Shown here piece by piece: positions 1-8,815 of a DNA stretch of 64,000 bases. Below the pieces are notes generated by a model. That model was given only the letters and a program-made list of their open reading frames with translations, searched no databases and had not been told where the DNA came from. The DNA comes from UBA1930 sp943371535 (GTDB lineage: Bacteria > Bacteroidota > Bacteroidia > Chitinophagales > Chitinophagaceae): positions 30,790-94,789 of the forward strand of contig CALRVE020000011.1 in the NCBI GenBank assembly GCA_943371535.1, given 5' to 3'. Position 1 is the stretch's first letter, and every line of letters begins with the position of its first letter. Position numbers and translations under genes: made by a program.

Positions 1-504
1 GCCTAATTCTTTTAAAACGTCTTCGCTTTTATCAATTTTAGGGTCGGCAAATATAACAGTAATTCCTTCACTTTTATCTAATACAAAATCGTACCCCCTA
101 CTAACCGAAATTTTTTGTATGGCTGTATAAACTCTATCTTGTATTGGCTTCACCAATTTTTGTCTTTCTTTAAACAAATCGCCTTCGTAGCCAAAACGCT
201 TTTTTTGCAAATCTCTTATTTCTTTTTCTTTATTAAACAATTCGTCTTCACGTTTCTTTTTCAATTCGTCACTTAACATGTATTGTTCGGCTTCAAAGCT
301 TTTATACATTTTATCAAGTTCTGCTTGTTTATTATCTATTTCTTTTTGCCATTGTTCGGCAACTGCTTGTAATTTTCTATCGGCATCTTTATACTCAGGT
401 ATTTTATCTAAAATATATTTAGTATCAATAATGGCATATCGTTGTGCTGTAGAAGTAACAGCAAAAGCAATGATACAAGCTGCAACAAAAATTATTTTTT
501 TCAT
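1..504 (-). CDS. OmpH/Skp-family periplasmic chaperone, 3' end cut by window edge
   Basis: The reading frame starts at the ATG whose complement lies at 502-504 and runs off the left edge after 168 codons, so the C-terminus is missing. It begins with a signal peptide (MKKIIFVAACIIAFAVTSTAQ). A long charged stretch rich in Lys, Glu and Gln follows (about residues 40-115), as expected for the coiled-coil tentacles of Skp/OmpH, which hold unfolded outer-membrane proteins in the periplasm. It lies 36 bp downstream of bamA on the same strand, and uppS-bamA-skp is a common Bacteroidota order. The family call is firm; Bacteroidota often carry two tandem copies, and which one this is cannot be told. 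Confidence 0.88.
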   Translation of the reverse strand, partial: MKKIIFVAACIIAFAVTSTAQRYAIIDTKYILDKIPEYKDADRKLQAVAEQWQKEIDNKQAELDKMYKSFEAEQYMLSDELKKKREDELFNKEKEIRDLQKKRFGYEGDLFKERQKLVKPIQDRVYTAIQKISVSRGYDFVLDKSEGITVIFADPKIDKSEDVLKELG

Positions 505-539
505 ACAAAGTACTTTTTAAATAAGTTGATGTTTATTGT

Positions 540-3275
540 TTATTCTGGTTCGAAACCTAACATAAAGGTAAATCTAGATGCATCTTTTAATTTACCATTT
601 GGTGTTATTCTATCCAATCCTATGCCATAATCAAAACCAAGCAATCCAAACATGGGTAAAAAGAAACGCATACCCACACCCACTGAACGACGTAATTGAA
701 AAGGATTATAGTCTTTAAAGCTATACCAGCCATTGGCTGCCTCAAAAAAGCTCAATGCATAAATGGTGCTACTTGGGTTTAAACTTAATGGATAACGCAG
801 TTCTAAAACATATTTGTTAAACATGGTAAAATATTCTGAAGCACCTTGTTGATCGGGGTTTACTTTTGGATTGGAGGTTTGGTACACCGGAAAACCTCTG
901 TGTGCAATAATATCGTAACCCAACAAAGCAAACTGATTGGTTAAACCAGCATCGCCCACTTGAAAACGTTCAAATGGAGATATTCTTAACCTATCATTGT
1001 ACTTACCTAAGAAACCAAATTTAGCAGCCACTTTTAACACAAATTGCTTGTTTTTTTCTGGCCCAGCAGGTTTACCCAATGGCACATACCACTCTGTATT
1101 TAAACGCCATTTGTGGTATTCAATCCACTGATAAGGATTGGCAGAAGTTACCACACCTTTATCTATTAATGAGTATGGTGGCGTTATTGCTAAACTTGCC
1201 ATAAAGTTTGAACCACTACGTGGAAACAATGGCTGATCTACCGATGAACGTTGTAAAGCTATTTTAAAGTTTAAGTTATTAGAAAATCCATTGTTAAAGC
1301 CAGGCAAATTTACCTGATCTATAAAATAGTTTTTCAATTTATAGCGAGAAAAACTTAAACCCATACTTAGAGAAAAATAATCATCGGGCCATTTTAATTG
1401 TTTGGCAAAGTTTACAGATGCTCCTGTTGTTTTAATATAAGAATTGTTGGCAGCATCGGTAGTAAACTGACCTGTTACAGGATCGAAAGCATTGGCAAAT
1501 TTGGTATCGAAAATAGAAAAGGTAAATGCATTTCTTTTTTTACCACCTAACCAAGGTTCTGTAAATGAGAAGTTATACGAACGAAAAGCTCTACCATTAC
1601 TTTGAATACGCAAACTTAGTTTTTGTCCATCGCCCATTGGTAATGGATCCCAAGCTTGTTTTTTCCAAATATTTTTGATAGAAAAATTATTGAAGGTAAT
1701 ACCTACTGTACCTGTTAAACCAATTCCACCTCCCCAGCCTGCACTTAGTTCTAACTGATCGCTACTTTTTTCTTCCAAAGAATAATCAATATCTACCGTT
1801 CCATCTTCTTGATTTGGACGAGGGTTAATACCAATTTTTTCTTGGTTGAAATAATTCAGTTGTGAAATTTCTCTTTGAGAACGTATTAAATCGCTTCTTC
1901 TAAATTTTTCACCAGGAATGGTTCTAATTTCTCTACGAATTACGTGTTCTTTGGTTTTATCGTTCCCAGTTATATGTACATTACGTATAGTAGCCTGCGG
2001 GCCTTCAATTACCCTAATTTCATAATCAATGGTATCATTATAAACTGCAGTTTCAATAGCATCGGTTCTAAAAAATAAATAACCATCATCCATATATAAG
2101 CCACTGATATCACCACCTTCAGGCGATAATTGCTTGCCTAAGCCTTTATTTAAAATATCAATATTATAAACATCACCTTTTCTAATACCTAAAATAGTGG
2201 CTAAAATAGAATCCGAATATTTGGTATTTCCTCTCCAAGAAATATTGCCAAAATAATATCTTTTGCCTTCGTTTACTTTAATACTAATATTCAAGTTGCC
2301 TTTAGCATTAGAAATTTTTCTCGACTCCTCAATCACAGCATCTCTATACCCTTGACCATTATAATATTCTAATAACTTTTCTAAATCTTCTTCATGTTTT
2401 ACCTCATTGTATTTTGCCGATGAAAAGAATTTAAAACGTACATAAGGATCTAAAACTTTTTTGGTTTTACTGTAGGTTAAGTATCCTTTTTCTTTAATAT
2501 AATCGTTAAAAGTGTATTTTTTTCCTTCGCCAAAAGCACTTCTATCATCCGTTTTTTTCAAAGTAAAACGGCTCATTTCCTTCGTTTCTTTAAGTTGCTT
2601 TTTTAGTTTAAGTGGATCAAGTGTATTGTTTACAAAATCTATATTATTTACTTTTACTTTATTGCCTTTGTTAATATAGAATAACAAAACAACAGCATCG
2701 CCAAAAGTTGAATCAGTTTTTTCTACAATTTTAACAGTAACATTTTTGTAAGCTTTATCGGCATAAAATTTTTCTATAGCTTCTTGGGCACTACGCTTCA
2801 TGTTTTCGGTAACAATTCTATTGGGCACTAAGCCTGTTTTGCCCATTAAATCTTCTTTTTCACTTTTCTTTACTCCAAAAAAATCATATCGTGCAAGCCT
2901 TGGTCGTTCGGTTACGTTAATTTCAATCCAAATATTTTTACCTTCTAATTTGGTTAAAAAAATGGCTACATCGCTAAAGTAGTTTTGTCCCCAAAGTTTG
3001 TTTATAGCTTTCGAAAAATTATCGCCACCGGGTATAGTAACTTCATCTCCTATGTTAATATTGGCAATAGATAATAATAAACTTTCATCGAAGTAATTAT
3101 TACCAGTTACTTTAATACCAGCAATTTTATATTTAGCCGATTTTTTTTGGTTGTAAATATTTAATAAGTCAACATCAATTGACGTAATGGTAGTATCGTT
3201 GTTTTCAGTTTCTTGCGAAAAAGCAACGATAGAAGTGAAAGATGCAAAGAAAAGCAGCAGTAAAAGTTTATTCAT
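540..3275 (-). CDS. bamA: Outer membrane protein assembly factor BamA (Omp85 family)
   Basis: This is the core insertase that folds beta-barrel proteins into the outer membrane. The protein has a signal peptide (MNKLLLLLFFASFTSIVAFSQ), then about 400 residues of POTRA repeats starting near YKIAGIKVTGNNYF, then a C-terminal beta-barrel of about 400 residues. An RGF motif (AHRGFPVY, near residue 793) matches the conserved loop-6 motif of Omp85 proteins. I chose the ATG at 3275 because it opens directly on the signal peptide; an ATG five codons upstream (3290) is possible. The last residues (MLGFEPE) do not end in Phe, unlike proteobacterial BamA. Its neighbours uppS and the Skp-like gene lie on the same strand and support the call. 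Confidence 0.95.
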   Translation of the reverse strand: MNKLLLLLFFASFTSIVAFSQETENNDTTITSIDVDLLNIYNQKKSAKYKIAGIKVTGNNYFDESLLLSIANINIGDEVTIPGGDNFSKAINKLWGQNYFSDVAIFLTKLEGKNIWIEINVTERPRLARYDFFGVKKSEKEDLMGKTGLVPNRIVTENMKRSAQEAIEKFYADKAYKNVTVKIVEKTDSTFGDAVVLLFYINKGNKVKVNNIDFVNNTLDPLKLKKQLKETKEMSRFTLKKTDDRSAFGEGKKYTFNDYIKEKGYLTYSKTKKVLDPYVRFKFFSSAKYNEVKHEEDLEKLLEYYNGQGYRDAVIEESRKISNAKGNLNISIKVNEGKRYYFGNISWRGNTKYSDSILATILGIRKGDVYNIDILNKGLGKQLSPEGGDISGLYMDDGYLFFRTDAIETAVYNDTIDYEIRVIEGPQATIRNVHITGNDKTKEHVIRREIRTIPGEKFRRSDLIRSQREISQLNYFNQEKIGINPRPNQEDGTVDIDYSLEEKSSDQLELSAGWGGGIGLTGTVGITFNNFSIKNIWKKQAWDPLPMGDGQKLSLRIQSNGRAFRSYNFSFTEPWLGGKKRNAFTFSIFDTKFANAFDPVTGQFTTDAANNSYIKTTGASVNFAKQLKWPDDYFSLSMGLSFSRYKLKNYFIDQVNLPGFNNGFSNNLNFKIALQRSSVDQPLFPRSGSNFMASLAITPPYSLIDKGVVTSANPYQWIEYHKWRLNTEWYVPLGKPAGPEKNKQFVLKVAAKFGFLGKYNDRLRISPFERFQVGDAGLTNQFALLGYDIIAHRGFPVYQTSNPKVNPDQQGASEYFTMFNKYVLELRYPLSLNPSSTIYALSFFEAANGWYSFKDYNPFQLRRSVGVGMRFFLPMFGLLGFDYGIGLDRITPNGKLKDASRFTFMLGFEPE

Positions 3276-3415
3276 TTTACAATTCAACATATTAATATTA
3301 TTGGTGGCCGAAGAAGCTTGTTTGCAGTTTCAGCAGCAGTTGTTATATGGTTTGGGTGGGCAAATTAAAGGGATTTCTCAAAACTGTTTGTTAAATAAGC
3401 TATTAAATCAATTGT

Positions 3416-4180
3416 TTAACTATTTATAGTAGTGGCTTGTTTTATTTGTTTGCCTGTTTTACCAAACCTTCTTTCACGATTTTGAAAATCTACAATGGCT
3501 TCGTATAAATTTTCTTTTCTAAAATCGGGCCATCTTGTATTGGTAAAATAAAGTTCGGCGTAGGCCAATTGGTATAATAAAAAGTTGCTAATTCTATATT
3601 CACCACTGGTTCTTATCATTAATTCTGGATCTGGAAAATTGCTAGTGGTAAGGTATTGTTGTAATGTAGATTGATTAATTTCTTCGGGGTTAATTTTCCC
3701 ATTTTTTACATCAATACCAATATTTTTCACTGCATTTAGCAATTCCCATCTAGAACTGTAACTTAATGCCATTACTAAGTTTAAACCTGTATTAGCACTT
3801 GTCATGCTTAATGCTTCTTGTAACTCGGCTTTAGCAAAATCGGGCAACATTTGCATATCGCCAATAACATGGAGTTTAATATTGTTTTTGTTTAAAATAG
3901 CTACTTCTTTACGTATTGTATCAACTAATAAAGCCATTAAGCCATCAACTTCGTTTTGTGGTCGGTCCCAATTTTCGGTACTAAAAGCATATAAAGTAAG
4001 GTATTCAATACCCAATTCTGCACTGCCTTCAACAATATTTCTTACACTTTCTACGCCATGAAAATGTCCAAATAAACGGTCTTCACCTTTTTCTTCAGCC
4101 CAACGACCGTTGCCATCCATTATAATAGCAATGTGTTTTGGTAAACGAGTTGTATCAATTTGTTCTAATAGCTCCGACAT
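3416..4180 (-). CDS. uppS: Isoprenyl transferase (undecaprenyl diphosphate synthase)
   Basis: This cis-prenyltransferase condenses isopentenyl diphosphate onto farnesyl diphosphate to make the C55 carrier lipid for peptidoglycan and surface glycans. The 254-residue length is normal for the family. The substrate-binding motif IIMDGNGRWA is present with the catalytic Asp at residue 22, and the C-terminal signature RTSGEYRISNF is intact. It ends 140 bp upstream of the bamA start, in the usual uppS-bamA-skp order. A TAnnTTTG promoter-like octamer lies 23 bp before the start. No anomalies are seen. Confidence 0.97.
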   Translation of the reverse strand: MSELLEQIDTTRLPKHIAIIMDGNGRWAEEKGEDRLFGHFHGVESVRNIVEGSAELGIEYLTLYAFSTENWDRPQNEVDGLMALLVDTIRKEVAILNKNNIKLHVIGDMQMLPDFAKAELQEALSMTSANTGLNLVMALSYSSRWELLNAVKNIGIDVKNGKINPEEINQSTLQQYLTTSNFPDPELMIRTSGEYRISNFLLYQLAYAELYFTNTRWPDFRKENLYEAIVDFQNRERRFGKTGKQIKQATTINS

Positions 4181-4202
4181 GTCTTTCTCTGCTTTAGGTG
4201 TG

Positions 4203-4210
4203 CAAAAGTA
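4203..4210 (-). promoter_or_regulatory. Putative Bacteroidota -7 element for uppS
   Basis: The minus strand reads TACTTTTG, an exact match to the Bacteroidota -7 consensus TAnnTTTG, 22 bp before the uppS ATG. The same octamer precedes rbfA. I could not find a well-spaced -33 TTG, so this is a sequence match only. Confidence 0.4.
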
Positions 4211-4356
4211 ATAAAATACAAGGGTTATTTGTATTTTGGTTTTAAATGATGCTTTTGGTACAATTTCAGGACTTAATTAGGTTGAAAAGGGATCACCCAA
4301 GGCAATATTACCTAAGATAATAGGATGAATTTGAAATGTAGAACTCAGTATATGCT

Positions 4357-5394
4357 TTAAAAAGTTGACTTCTTTGGAATACCCTCTAAAATTATAAATG
4401 GAGTTATAATAATTGCCAAACTTCCAGCAATTGAAATAATTAAGTTCAATATACCAGCAATCATATTCTTTAATCCTTTTTCAGAACTATTATAAAAGCC
4501 GTTATGTACTAAAAGAATTTTATCATGACGTAAGTGTAGTTTCTTGTATTCTTGAATAGTAAGTAAACGTTCTGTCCAACTACCAGTAATAGGATCGCAA
4601 GTATTTGTTGGATGATTGATTTCAACAGGTAAAATATTTTTTTGTATGTAATCATCAACTGTTTTTTCAATATCGTCTTTCTTTAAACCCCTGGTTTTTT
4701 TTGCTAGTAACATTACAATATCATTAGATAAATTGTTATTGTATTGTTGAATAATTTTTTTGCGAACTTCTAAAAAACAAACACCTGCAAATTCATTTTC
4801 TACTGCCATTTGAAAAGCATTGCTATCTTCTAATTCGTCTTTTAATTGTAATTGTTTAAGTTGTTTAGATTTTATAGGATTTTCTGCTACCGATGCTGTT
4901 GTAAAAACGGTAATTATGTTTCTATTGATACTATTGAATGTGTTAAAAAGCATATCTAAATTGTACACATGTTCAATAACATCGGTACCAATTACCATAT
5001 TTAATTCTTTGTTAGAAAAGTAAGTAAATAATTGCTCTTCATTGCCTAAAATCCAGCCTTCAATGGGTAAATTTAATTGTGTACTCAATTGTTGGGCTGC
5101 CTGTAAAAATGAGTTACTTACATCGCTAGCATATACTTTTTTAACTCCACAAAATTTTGCAAATAAGGCAAGTAAACCATTGCCTGTGCCAAAATCTAAC
5201 AATGCAACGTTGGTAGTATTTCTTGCAGCAAAAGCTTTTTCTAGCACTACTGCATAAATGTGTAAATAATGTAATTTATGTTGAAGTAAAGTTTGTAAGT
5301 AAGCTTGTGCGTAAGCATCGTTGGTAACATCTTTAACACGAACAGTGTTGAGTATATTAACAAAACCTGGAATAAAATTTTTAAAAGGTTGCAT
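4357..5394 (-). CDS. Class I SAM-dependent methyltransferase with hydrophobic C-terminal tail
   Basis: A Rossmann-fold methyltransferase is indicated by motif I LLDFGTGNGL (residues about 65-75), the acidic strand-2 motif VYASDVS, and a motif IV-like MVIGTDVIEHV followed by a discussion-length linker. The substrate is not evident. After about residue 305 the chain ends in a strongly hydrophobic segment (MIAGILNLIISIAGSLAIII), which suggests membrane attachment and is unusual for a soluble methyltransferase. The start codon directly abuts the stop of the upstream LOG-family gene with no spacer, so the two are probably co-transcribed. Carrier lipid or glycan methylation would be a guess; the protein is best left as an unassigned membrane-tethered methyltransferase. 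Confidence 0.75.
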   Translation of the reverse strand: MQPFKNFIPGFVNILNTVRVKDVTNDAYAQAYLQTLLQHKLHYLHIYAVVLEKAFAARNTTNVALLDFGTGNGLLALFAKFCGVKKVYASDVSNSFLQAAQQLSTQLNLPIEGWILGNEEQLFTYFSNKELNMVIGTDVIEHVYNLDMLFNTFNSINRNIITVFTTASVAENPIKSKQLKQLQLKDELEDSNAFQMAVENEFAGVCFLEVRKKIIQQYNNNLSNDIVMLLAKKTRGLKKDDIEKTVDDYIQKNILPVEINHPTNTCDPITGSWTERLLTIQEYKKLHLRHDKILLVHNGFYNSSEKGLKNMIAGILNLIISIAGSLAIIITPFIILEGIPKKSTF

Positions 5395-6126
5395 TTATCT
5401 TTTCTCCAATAACCACCACAATTTTTTGCGAGGCTTTACTTTATAGTTTGTTTTTACGTAGGTTTTAATATGATTCATGGCTTCATCGTAATCGTCGGTT
5501 AATAAAACCAAGTCCATATCTTCAAGAGAAATTGTCTTGGCTTCTTTCATCATTTCAATGTATTCAACCAAAGGTTCAAAATATTTTTTACCAAATAGTA
5601 CTACCGGAAAATTATTGATGGTTTTTGTTTGAATGAGTGTAAGGGTTTCAAATAGTTCATCCATTGTGCCAAAGCCACCAGGCAAAATCACAAAAGCATA
5701 AGAATATTTAACCAGCACTACTTTTCTGGTAAAAAAATAATTAAAGGTTAAACTCTTATGTATGTAAGCATTTTCATGTTGTTCAAATGGGAGTTTAATA
5801 TTGCAACCAATGCTTTGTCCACCGGTTTCAAAAGCACCTCTATTGGCTGCTTCCATAATGCCTGGGCCACCACCTGTCATAGTGGTAAAACCTAGTTCTG
5901 CAATGCGTTTTCCAAATTCTCTTGCAGCAATATAATATTCATGTTCTTCTGTAAAACGGGCACTTCCAAATACGGTTATACATGGGCCAGCAAAGTGTAG
6001 TTTTCTAAAAGCATAAATAAATTCTAGAAAAATTTCCCAAGCAAAACCTAGTTCATTGATTCTAGGTTTGGGGCCATCTAAATACACTAATTTTTTTGCA
6101 GGAATAATTCTTTCTTTATTTTCCAT
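5395..6126 (-). CDS. LOG-family protein (TIGR00730-type nucleotide phosphoribohydrolase)
   Basis: The 243-residue protein carries both LOG signatures: GGGPGIMEAANRGA at residues 85-98 and PGGFGTMDELFE at 149-160, the latter containing the catalytic Glu of the PGGxGTxxE motif. Family members cleave cytokinin-type or ordinary nucleoside 5'-monophosphates to base and ribose phosphate. In bacteria the physiological substrate is often uncertain, with AMP or a related nucleotide likely. It is the first gene of a two-gene unit with the methyltransferase. A -7-like element TAGATTTG lies 14 bp upstream of the start. Confidence 0.9.
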   Translation of the reverse strand: MENKERIIPAKKLVYLDGPKPRINELGFAWEIFLEFIYAFRKLHFAGPCITVFGSARFTEEHEYYIAAREFGKRIAELGFTTMTGGGPGIMEAANRGAFETGGQSIGCNIKLPFEQHENAYIHKSLTFNYFFTRKVVLVKYSYAFVILPGGFGTMDELFETLTLIQTKTINNFPVVLFGKKYFEPLVEYIEMMKEAKTISLEDMDLVLLTDDYDEAMNHIKTYVKTNYKVKPRKKLWWLLEKR

Positions 6127-6140
6127 AACAATTATATTTT

Positions 6141-6175
6141 CAAATCTATTGATAATAAACCTAATTAAATTGCAA
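6141..6175 (-). promoter_or_regulatory. Putative promoter of the LOG/methyltransferase unit
   Basis: On the minus strand TAGATTTG (6141-6148) matches the -7 consensus TAnnTTTG, and a TTG lies upstream at 6173-6175. The spacer is 24 bp, slightly longer than the roughly 17-23 bp usual for this group. This is a sequence match only. Confidence 0.4.
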
Positions 6176-6191
6176 CTCTAAAATAAAACTT

Positions 6192-6962
6192 ATGCGAATT
6201 ATCTCTTACAATACCAATGGTATTAGAGCAGCTATGAAAAAAGGATTGATAGAATGGTTACAAACCAATCCTGCCGATATTATTTGCATACAAGAAACCA
6301 AAGCTAATAAAACCGATGTTGATATAGCTGCTATTGAAGCTCTAGGTTTTGAAACCTATTGGTTTAGTGCTCAAAAAAAAGGCTATAGTGGCGTTGCTGT
6401 TTTTACAAAAATAAAGCCAGAATTAGTTGAATATGGAACACAAATTGAACAAAGCGATTTTGAAGGAAGAGTGATTCGTTTAGATTTTAAAGACATTACT
6501 TTAATCAATGCTTATTTTCCAAGTGGAACAAGTGGCGATGAAAGACAAACCTATAAATACCAATGGTTGAACGAAATGTTTGATTATGTACAAGCATTAA
6601 GAAAGAAACGTAAGAAAATTATTTTAACGGGTGATTATAATATAGCTCATACCGAAGTGGATATTCATGATCCGAAGGGGAATAAAAATTCATCAGGATT
6701 TTTACCTGAAGAACGTGCATGGATGACTGAGTTTTTAAACAATGGATGGGTTGATAGTTTTAGGTTTAAAAATCCAGATGCAAGAGGTGCTTACAGTTGG
6801 TGGAGTCAACGTTTTCCGAGTGTTCGATTACAAAATAAAGGTTGGAGAATTGATTATATATGTGTTACGGATAACTTACAAGATAGCATTCAATTGGCCA
6901 CTATTTTCCCCGATGTAAAACACAGCGATCATTGCCCTATTTATTTAGAACTGAGCTTGTGA
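6192..6962 (+). CDS. xth: Exodeoxyribonuclease III (AP endonuclease, ExoIII/APE1 family)
   Basis: This is a 256-residue endonuclease/exonuclease/phosphatase-fold enzyme of base-excision repair, which cuts 5' of abasic sites and has 3'-exonuclease activity. Conserved features are the N-terminal YNTNGIRAA, the metal ligand Glu in CIQETK, the catalytic TGDYNIAHTEVD segment, and the C-terminal HSDHCPIYLEL with the catalytic Asp-His pair. The length is standard. It is transcribed divergently from the LOG gene, with 65 bp between starts, and is followed by a bidirectional terminator shared with fabH. Confidence 0.96.
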   Translation: MRIISYNTNGIRAAMKKGLIEWLQTNPADIICIQETKANKTDVDIAAIEALGFETYWFSAQKKGYSGVAVFTKIKPELVEYGTQIEQSDFEGRVIRLDFKDITLINAYFPSGTSGDERQTYKYQWLNEMFDYVQALRKKRKKIILTGDYNIAHTEVDIHDPKGNKNSSGFLPEERAWMTEFLNNGWVDSFRFKNPDARGAYSWWSQRFPSVRLQNKGWRIDYICVTDNLQDSIQLATIFPDVKHSDHCPIYLELSL

Positions 6963-7000
6963 GTTGGTGAGTGGTGAGAGGGGAAGTTTTGCCTCAAACA

Positions 7001-7034
7001 AAAAAGCTGCGTAAATCATTTACGCAGCTTTTTT
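7001..7034. terminator. Bidirectional rho-independent terminator between xth and fabH
   Basis: A perfect 15-bp inverted repeat (AAAAAGCTGCGTAAA at 7001-7015 and its complement at 7019-7033) encloses a 3-nt loop. It ends in a T run on the plus strand and, read the other way, also in a T run. It lies between convergent genes and can serve both. Confidence 0.92.
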
Positions 7035-7052
7035 ATTTAACATTCAGTTAGT

Positions 7053-8042
7053 TTAAAATCCCCATTTCACTAAAGTTGCACCCCAAGTAAAACCACCACC
7101 AAAAGCTGCAAGTACTAAGTTGTCGCCTTTTTTTAATTGGTCTTGCCATTCATATAAACAAAGAGGAATGGTTGCAGCCGTAGTATTGCCATAACGTTCA
7201 ATATTAATCATCACTTTATCTTTACTAATACCCATTCTATCGGCAGTGGCATCAATGATTCTTAAATTGGCTTGGTGAGGTACCAACCAAGCAATATCAT
7301 CACCCGTTAAATTATTTTTTTCTAATAATTCTGCACTTACATCGGCCATGCCTTTTACAGCAAATTTAAAAACGGTTTTCCCTTCTTGAAAAGCAAAATG
7401 TTCTTTTGCCAAAACGGTTTCAACGCTTGCAGGTTTTAAAGAACCACCAGCTTTCATGTGTAAATAATCTCGTCCACTACCATCACTTCTTAAAATACTA
7501 TCTTGAATACCAAACCCATCTGTATTGGGTTGTAATAAAACAGCAGCAGCGGCATCGCCAAATAAAATACAAGTATTTCTATCTGTATAATCAACAATAG
7601 CACTCATTTTATCGGCTCCCACAACAATTACATTTTTGTATCGGCCACTTTCAATTAAACTAGCACCTGTGGTTAAAGCATATAAAAAACCGCTACAAGC
7701 TGCACTTAAATCAAAACCCCAAGCATTGGTGGCTCCAATTTTATCTGAAATAATATTGGCAGTTGCAGGAAAAACCATATCTGGTGTTACTGTTGCACAA
7801 ATAATGCAATCAATATCGGTTGGAGCAAGATTTTTTTTGGTTAAAATTTCTTGAATAGCAGGCACAGCCATATCGCTAGTAGCTTTACCCGGTTCTTTCA
7901 AAATTCTTCTTTCACTAATGCCGGTTCTAGTTTTAATCCATTCGTCGTTGGTATCCACCATTTTTTCTAAATCGGTATTGGTTAGTTTGGTTTCTGGGGC
8001 ATAGCCTCCAACAGCGGTAATTGCAGCAGTAATTTTGCTCAT
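7053..8042 (-). CDS. fabH: 3-oxoacyl-ACP synthase III (beta-ketoacyl-ACP synthase III)
   Basis: FabH starts fatty acid synthesis by condensing an acyl-CoA primer with malonyl-ACP. The 329-residue thiolase-fold protein has the full catalytic triad: Cys116 (in LSAACSGFL), His256 (in VPHQANLR) and Asn286 (in ERYGNTTAA). Its length is normal. It stands alone here rather than beside plsX/rpmF, which is common elsewhere. It is transcribed divergently from ruvA across a 147-bp gap. The minus strand at 8077-8084 reads GATATTTG, one mismatch from a -7 element, followed by the frequent TTTGCA-type sequence. Confidence 0.97.
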   Translation of the reverse strand: MSKITAAITAVGGYAPETKLTNTDLEKMVDTNDEWIKTRTGISERRILKEPGKATSDMAVPAIQEILTKKNLAPTDIDCIICATVTPDMVFPATANIISDKIGATNAWGFDLSAACSGFLYALTTGASLIESGRYKNVIVVGADKMSAIVDYTDRNTCILFGDAAAAVLLQPNTDGFGIQDSILRSDGSGRDYLHMKAGGSLKPASVETVLAKEHFAFQEGKTVFKFAVKGMADVSAELLEKNNLTGDDIAWLVPHQANLRIIDATADRMGISKDKVMINIERYGNTTAATIPLCLYEWQDQLKKGDNLVLAAFGGGFTWGATLVKWGF

Positions 8043-8167
8043 GTAAATAGTTTCAAAAAGTTAAATGATTGGGGTGCAAATATCAGTAATTCTATCACAG
8101 AATGTTATTTGATTAATTTTCATCCAAATTACAATCAAATTTAAAGTAAGCATATAATATAAACCCT

Positions 8168-8175
8168 TATTTTTG
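8168..8175 (+). promoter_or_regulatory. Putative -7 element for ruvA/sprA
   Basis: TATTTTTG matches the TAnnTTTG consensus and lies 14 bp before the ruvA ATG. The -33 element is not obvious. SprA follows ruvA by only 41 bp and may depend on this promoter. Confidence 0.35.
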
Positions 8176-8189
8176 AAATCCTTGTAATT

Positions 8190-8774
8190 ATGATAGCATT
8201 TGTAAGAGGACAGTTTGTTCAAAAACAGCCAGCTCGTGTAGTGGTAGATGTAAATGGCGTTGGGTACGATTTGCAAATTAGTTTGCATACCTACAGTGCC
8301 ATTGTAAATAAAGATAGCGGTCAGTTATTCACTTATTTACATATTACCGAAAATGCACAAACTTTATTTGGGTTTGCCGAGCAAGATGAAAAAGAAATTT
8401 TTTTGCAGCTCATTAGTGTTTCTGGTGTTGGTGCAGCAACTGCAAGAATGATGCTGTCTGGTATGAAGCCTGAAGAAATTACAAGGGCTATTGTTCAAGG
8501 CAACACAAAGCAATTAGAAAGTATCAAAGGAATAGGTAAAAAAAGTGCCGAACGTTTAATTGTAGAATTAAGAGATAAGTTGGGTAAACAACAATCTGAA
8601 ACTACTATTGGAGGTTTTGCCAATGCTTTACCACACTATGATGCTATTGTGGCTTTAGTTTCTTTAGGAATTGCAAAACCTATGGCAGAACAAGCTGTAA
8701 AAAAAGCAATTTCCGCAAACCCCGAACCTGTTGCATTAGAAGATTTAATTAAAAACGCTTTAAAAAACTTGTGA
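8190..8774 (+). CDS. ruvA: Holliday junction branch migration protein RuvA
   Basis: RuvA binds Holliday junctions and loads the RuvB motor. The 194-residue protein begins MIAFVRGQFVQ and shows the N-terminal OB-fold, the double helix-hairpin-helix region (SVSGVGAATARMML and SIKGIGKKSAERLIVEL) and a short C-terminal domain III. The length matches the family. It lies 41 bp upstream of sprA on the same strand; ruvA next to sprA is an arrangement I recall from other Bacteroidota. Confidence 0.97.
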   Translation: MIAFVRGQFVQKQPARVVVDVNGVGYDLQISLHTYSAIVNKDSGQLFTYLHITENAQTLFGFAEQDEKEIFLQLISVSGVGAATARMMLSGMKPEEITRAIVQGNTKQLESIKGIGKKSAERLIVELRDKLGKQQSETTIGGFANALPHYDAIVALVSLGIAKPMAEQAVKKAISANPEPVALEDLIKNALKNL

Positions 8775-8815
8775 TTTATTGACATTGATTTCTACTTAAC
8801 TAAGGCCTCGACGTT

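Noticed and set aside
8061..8288. Minus-strand frame overlapping the ruvA start
   Set aside because: It runs through the ruvA coding start and promoter region and has no recognisable features.
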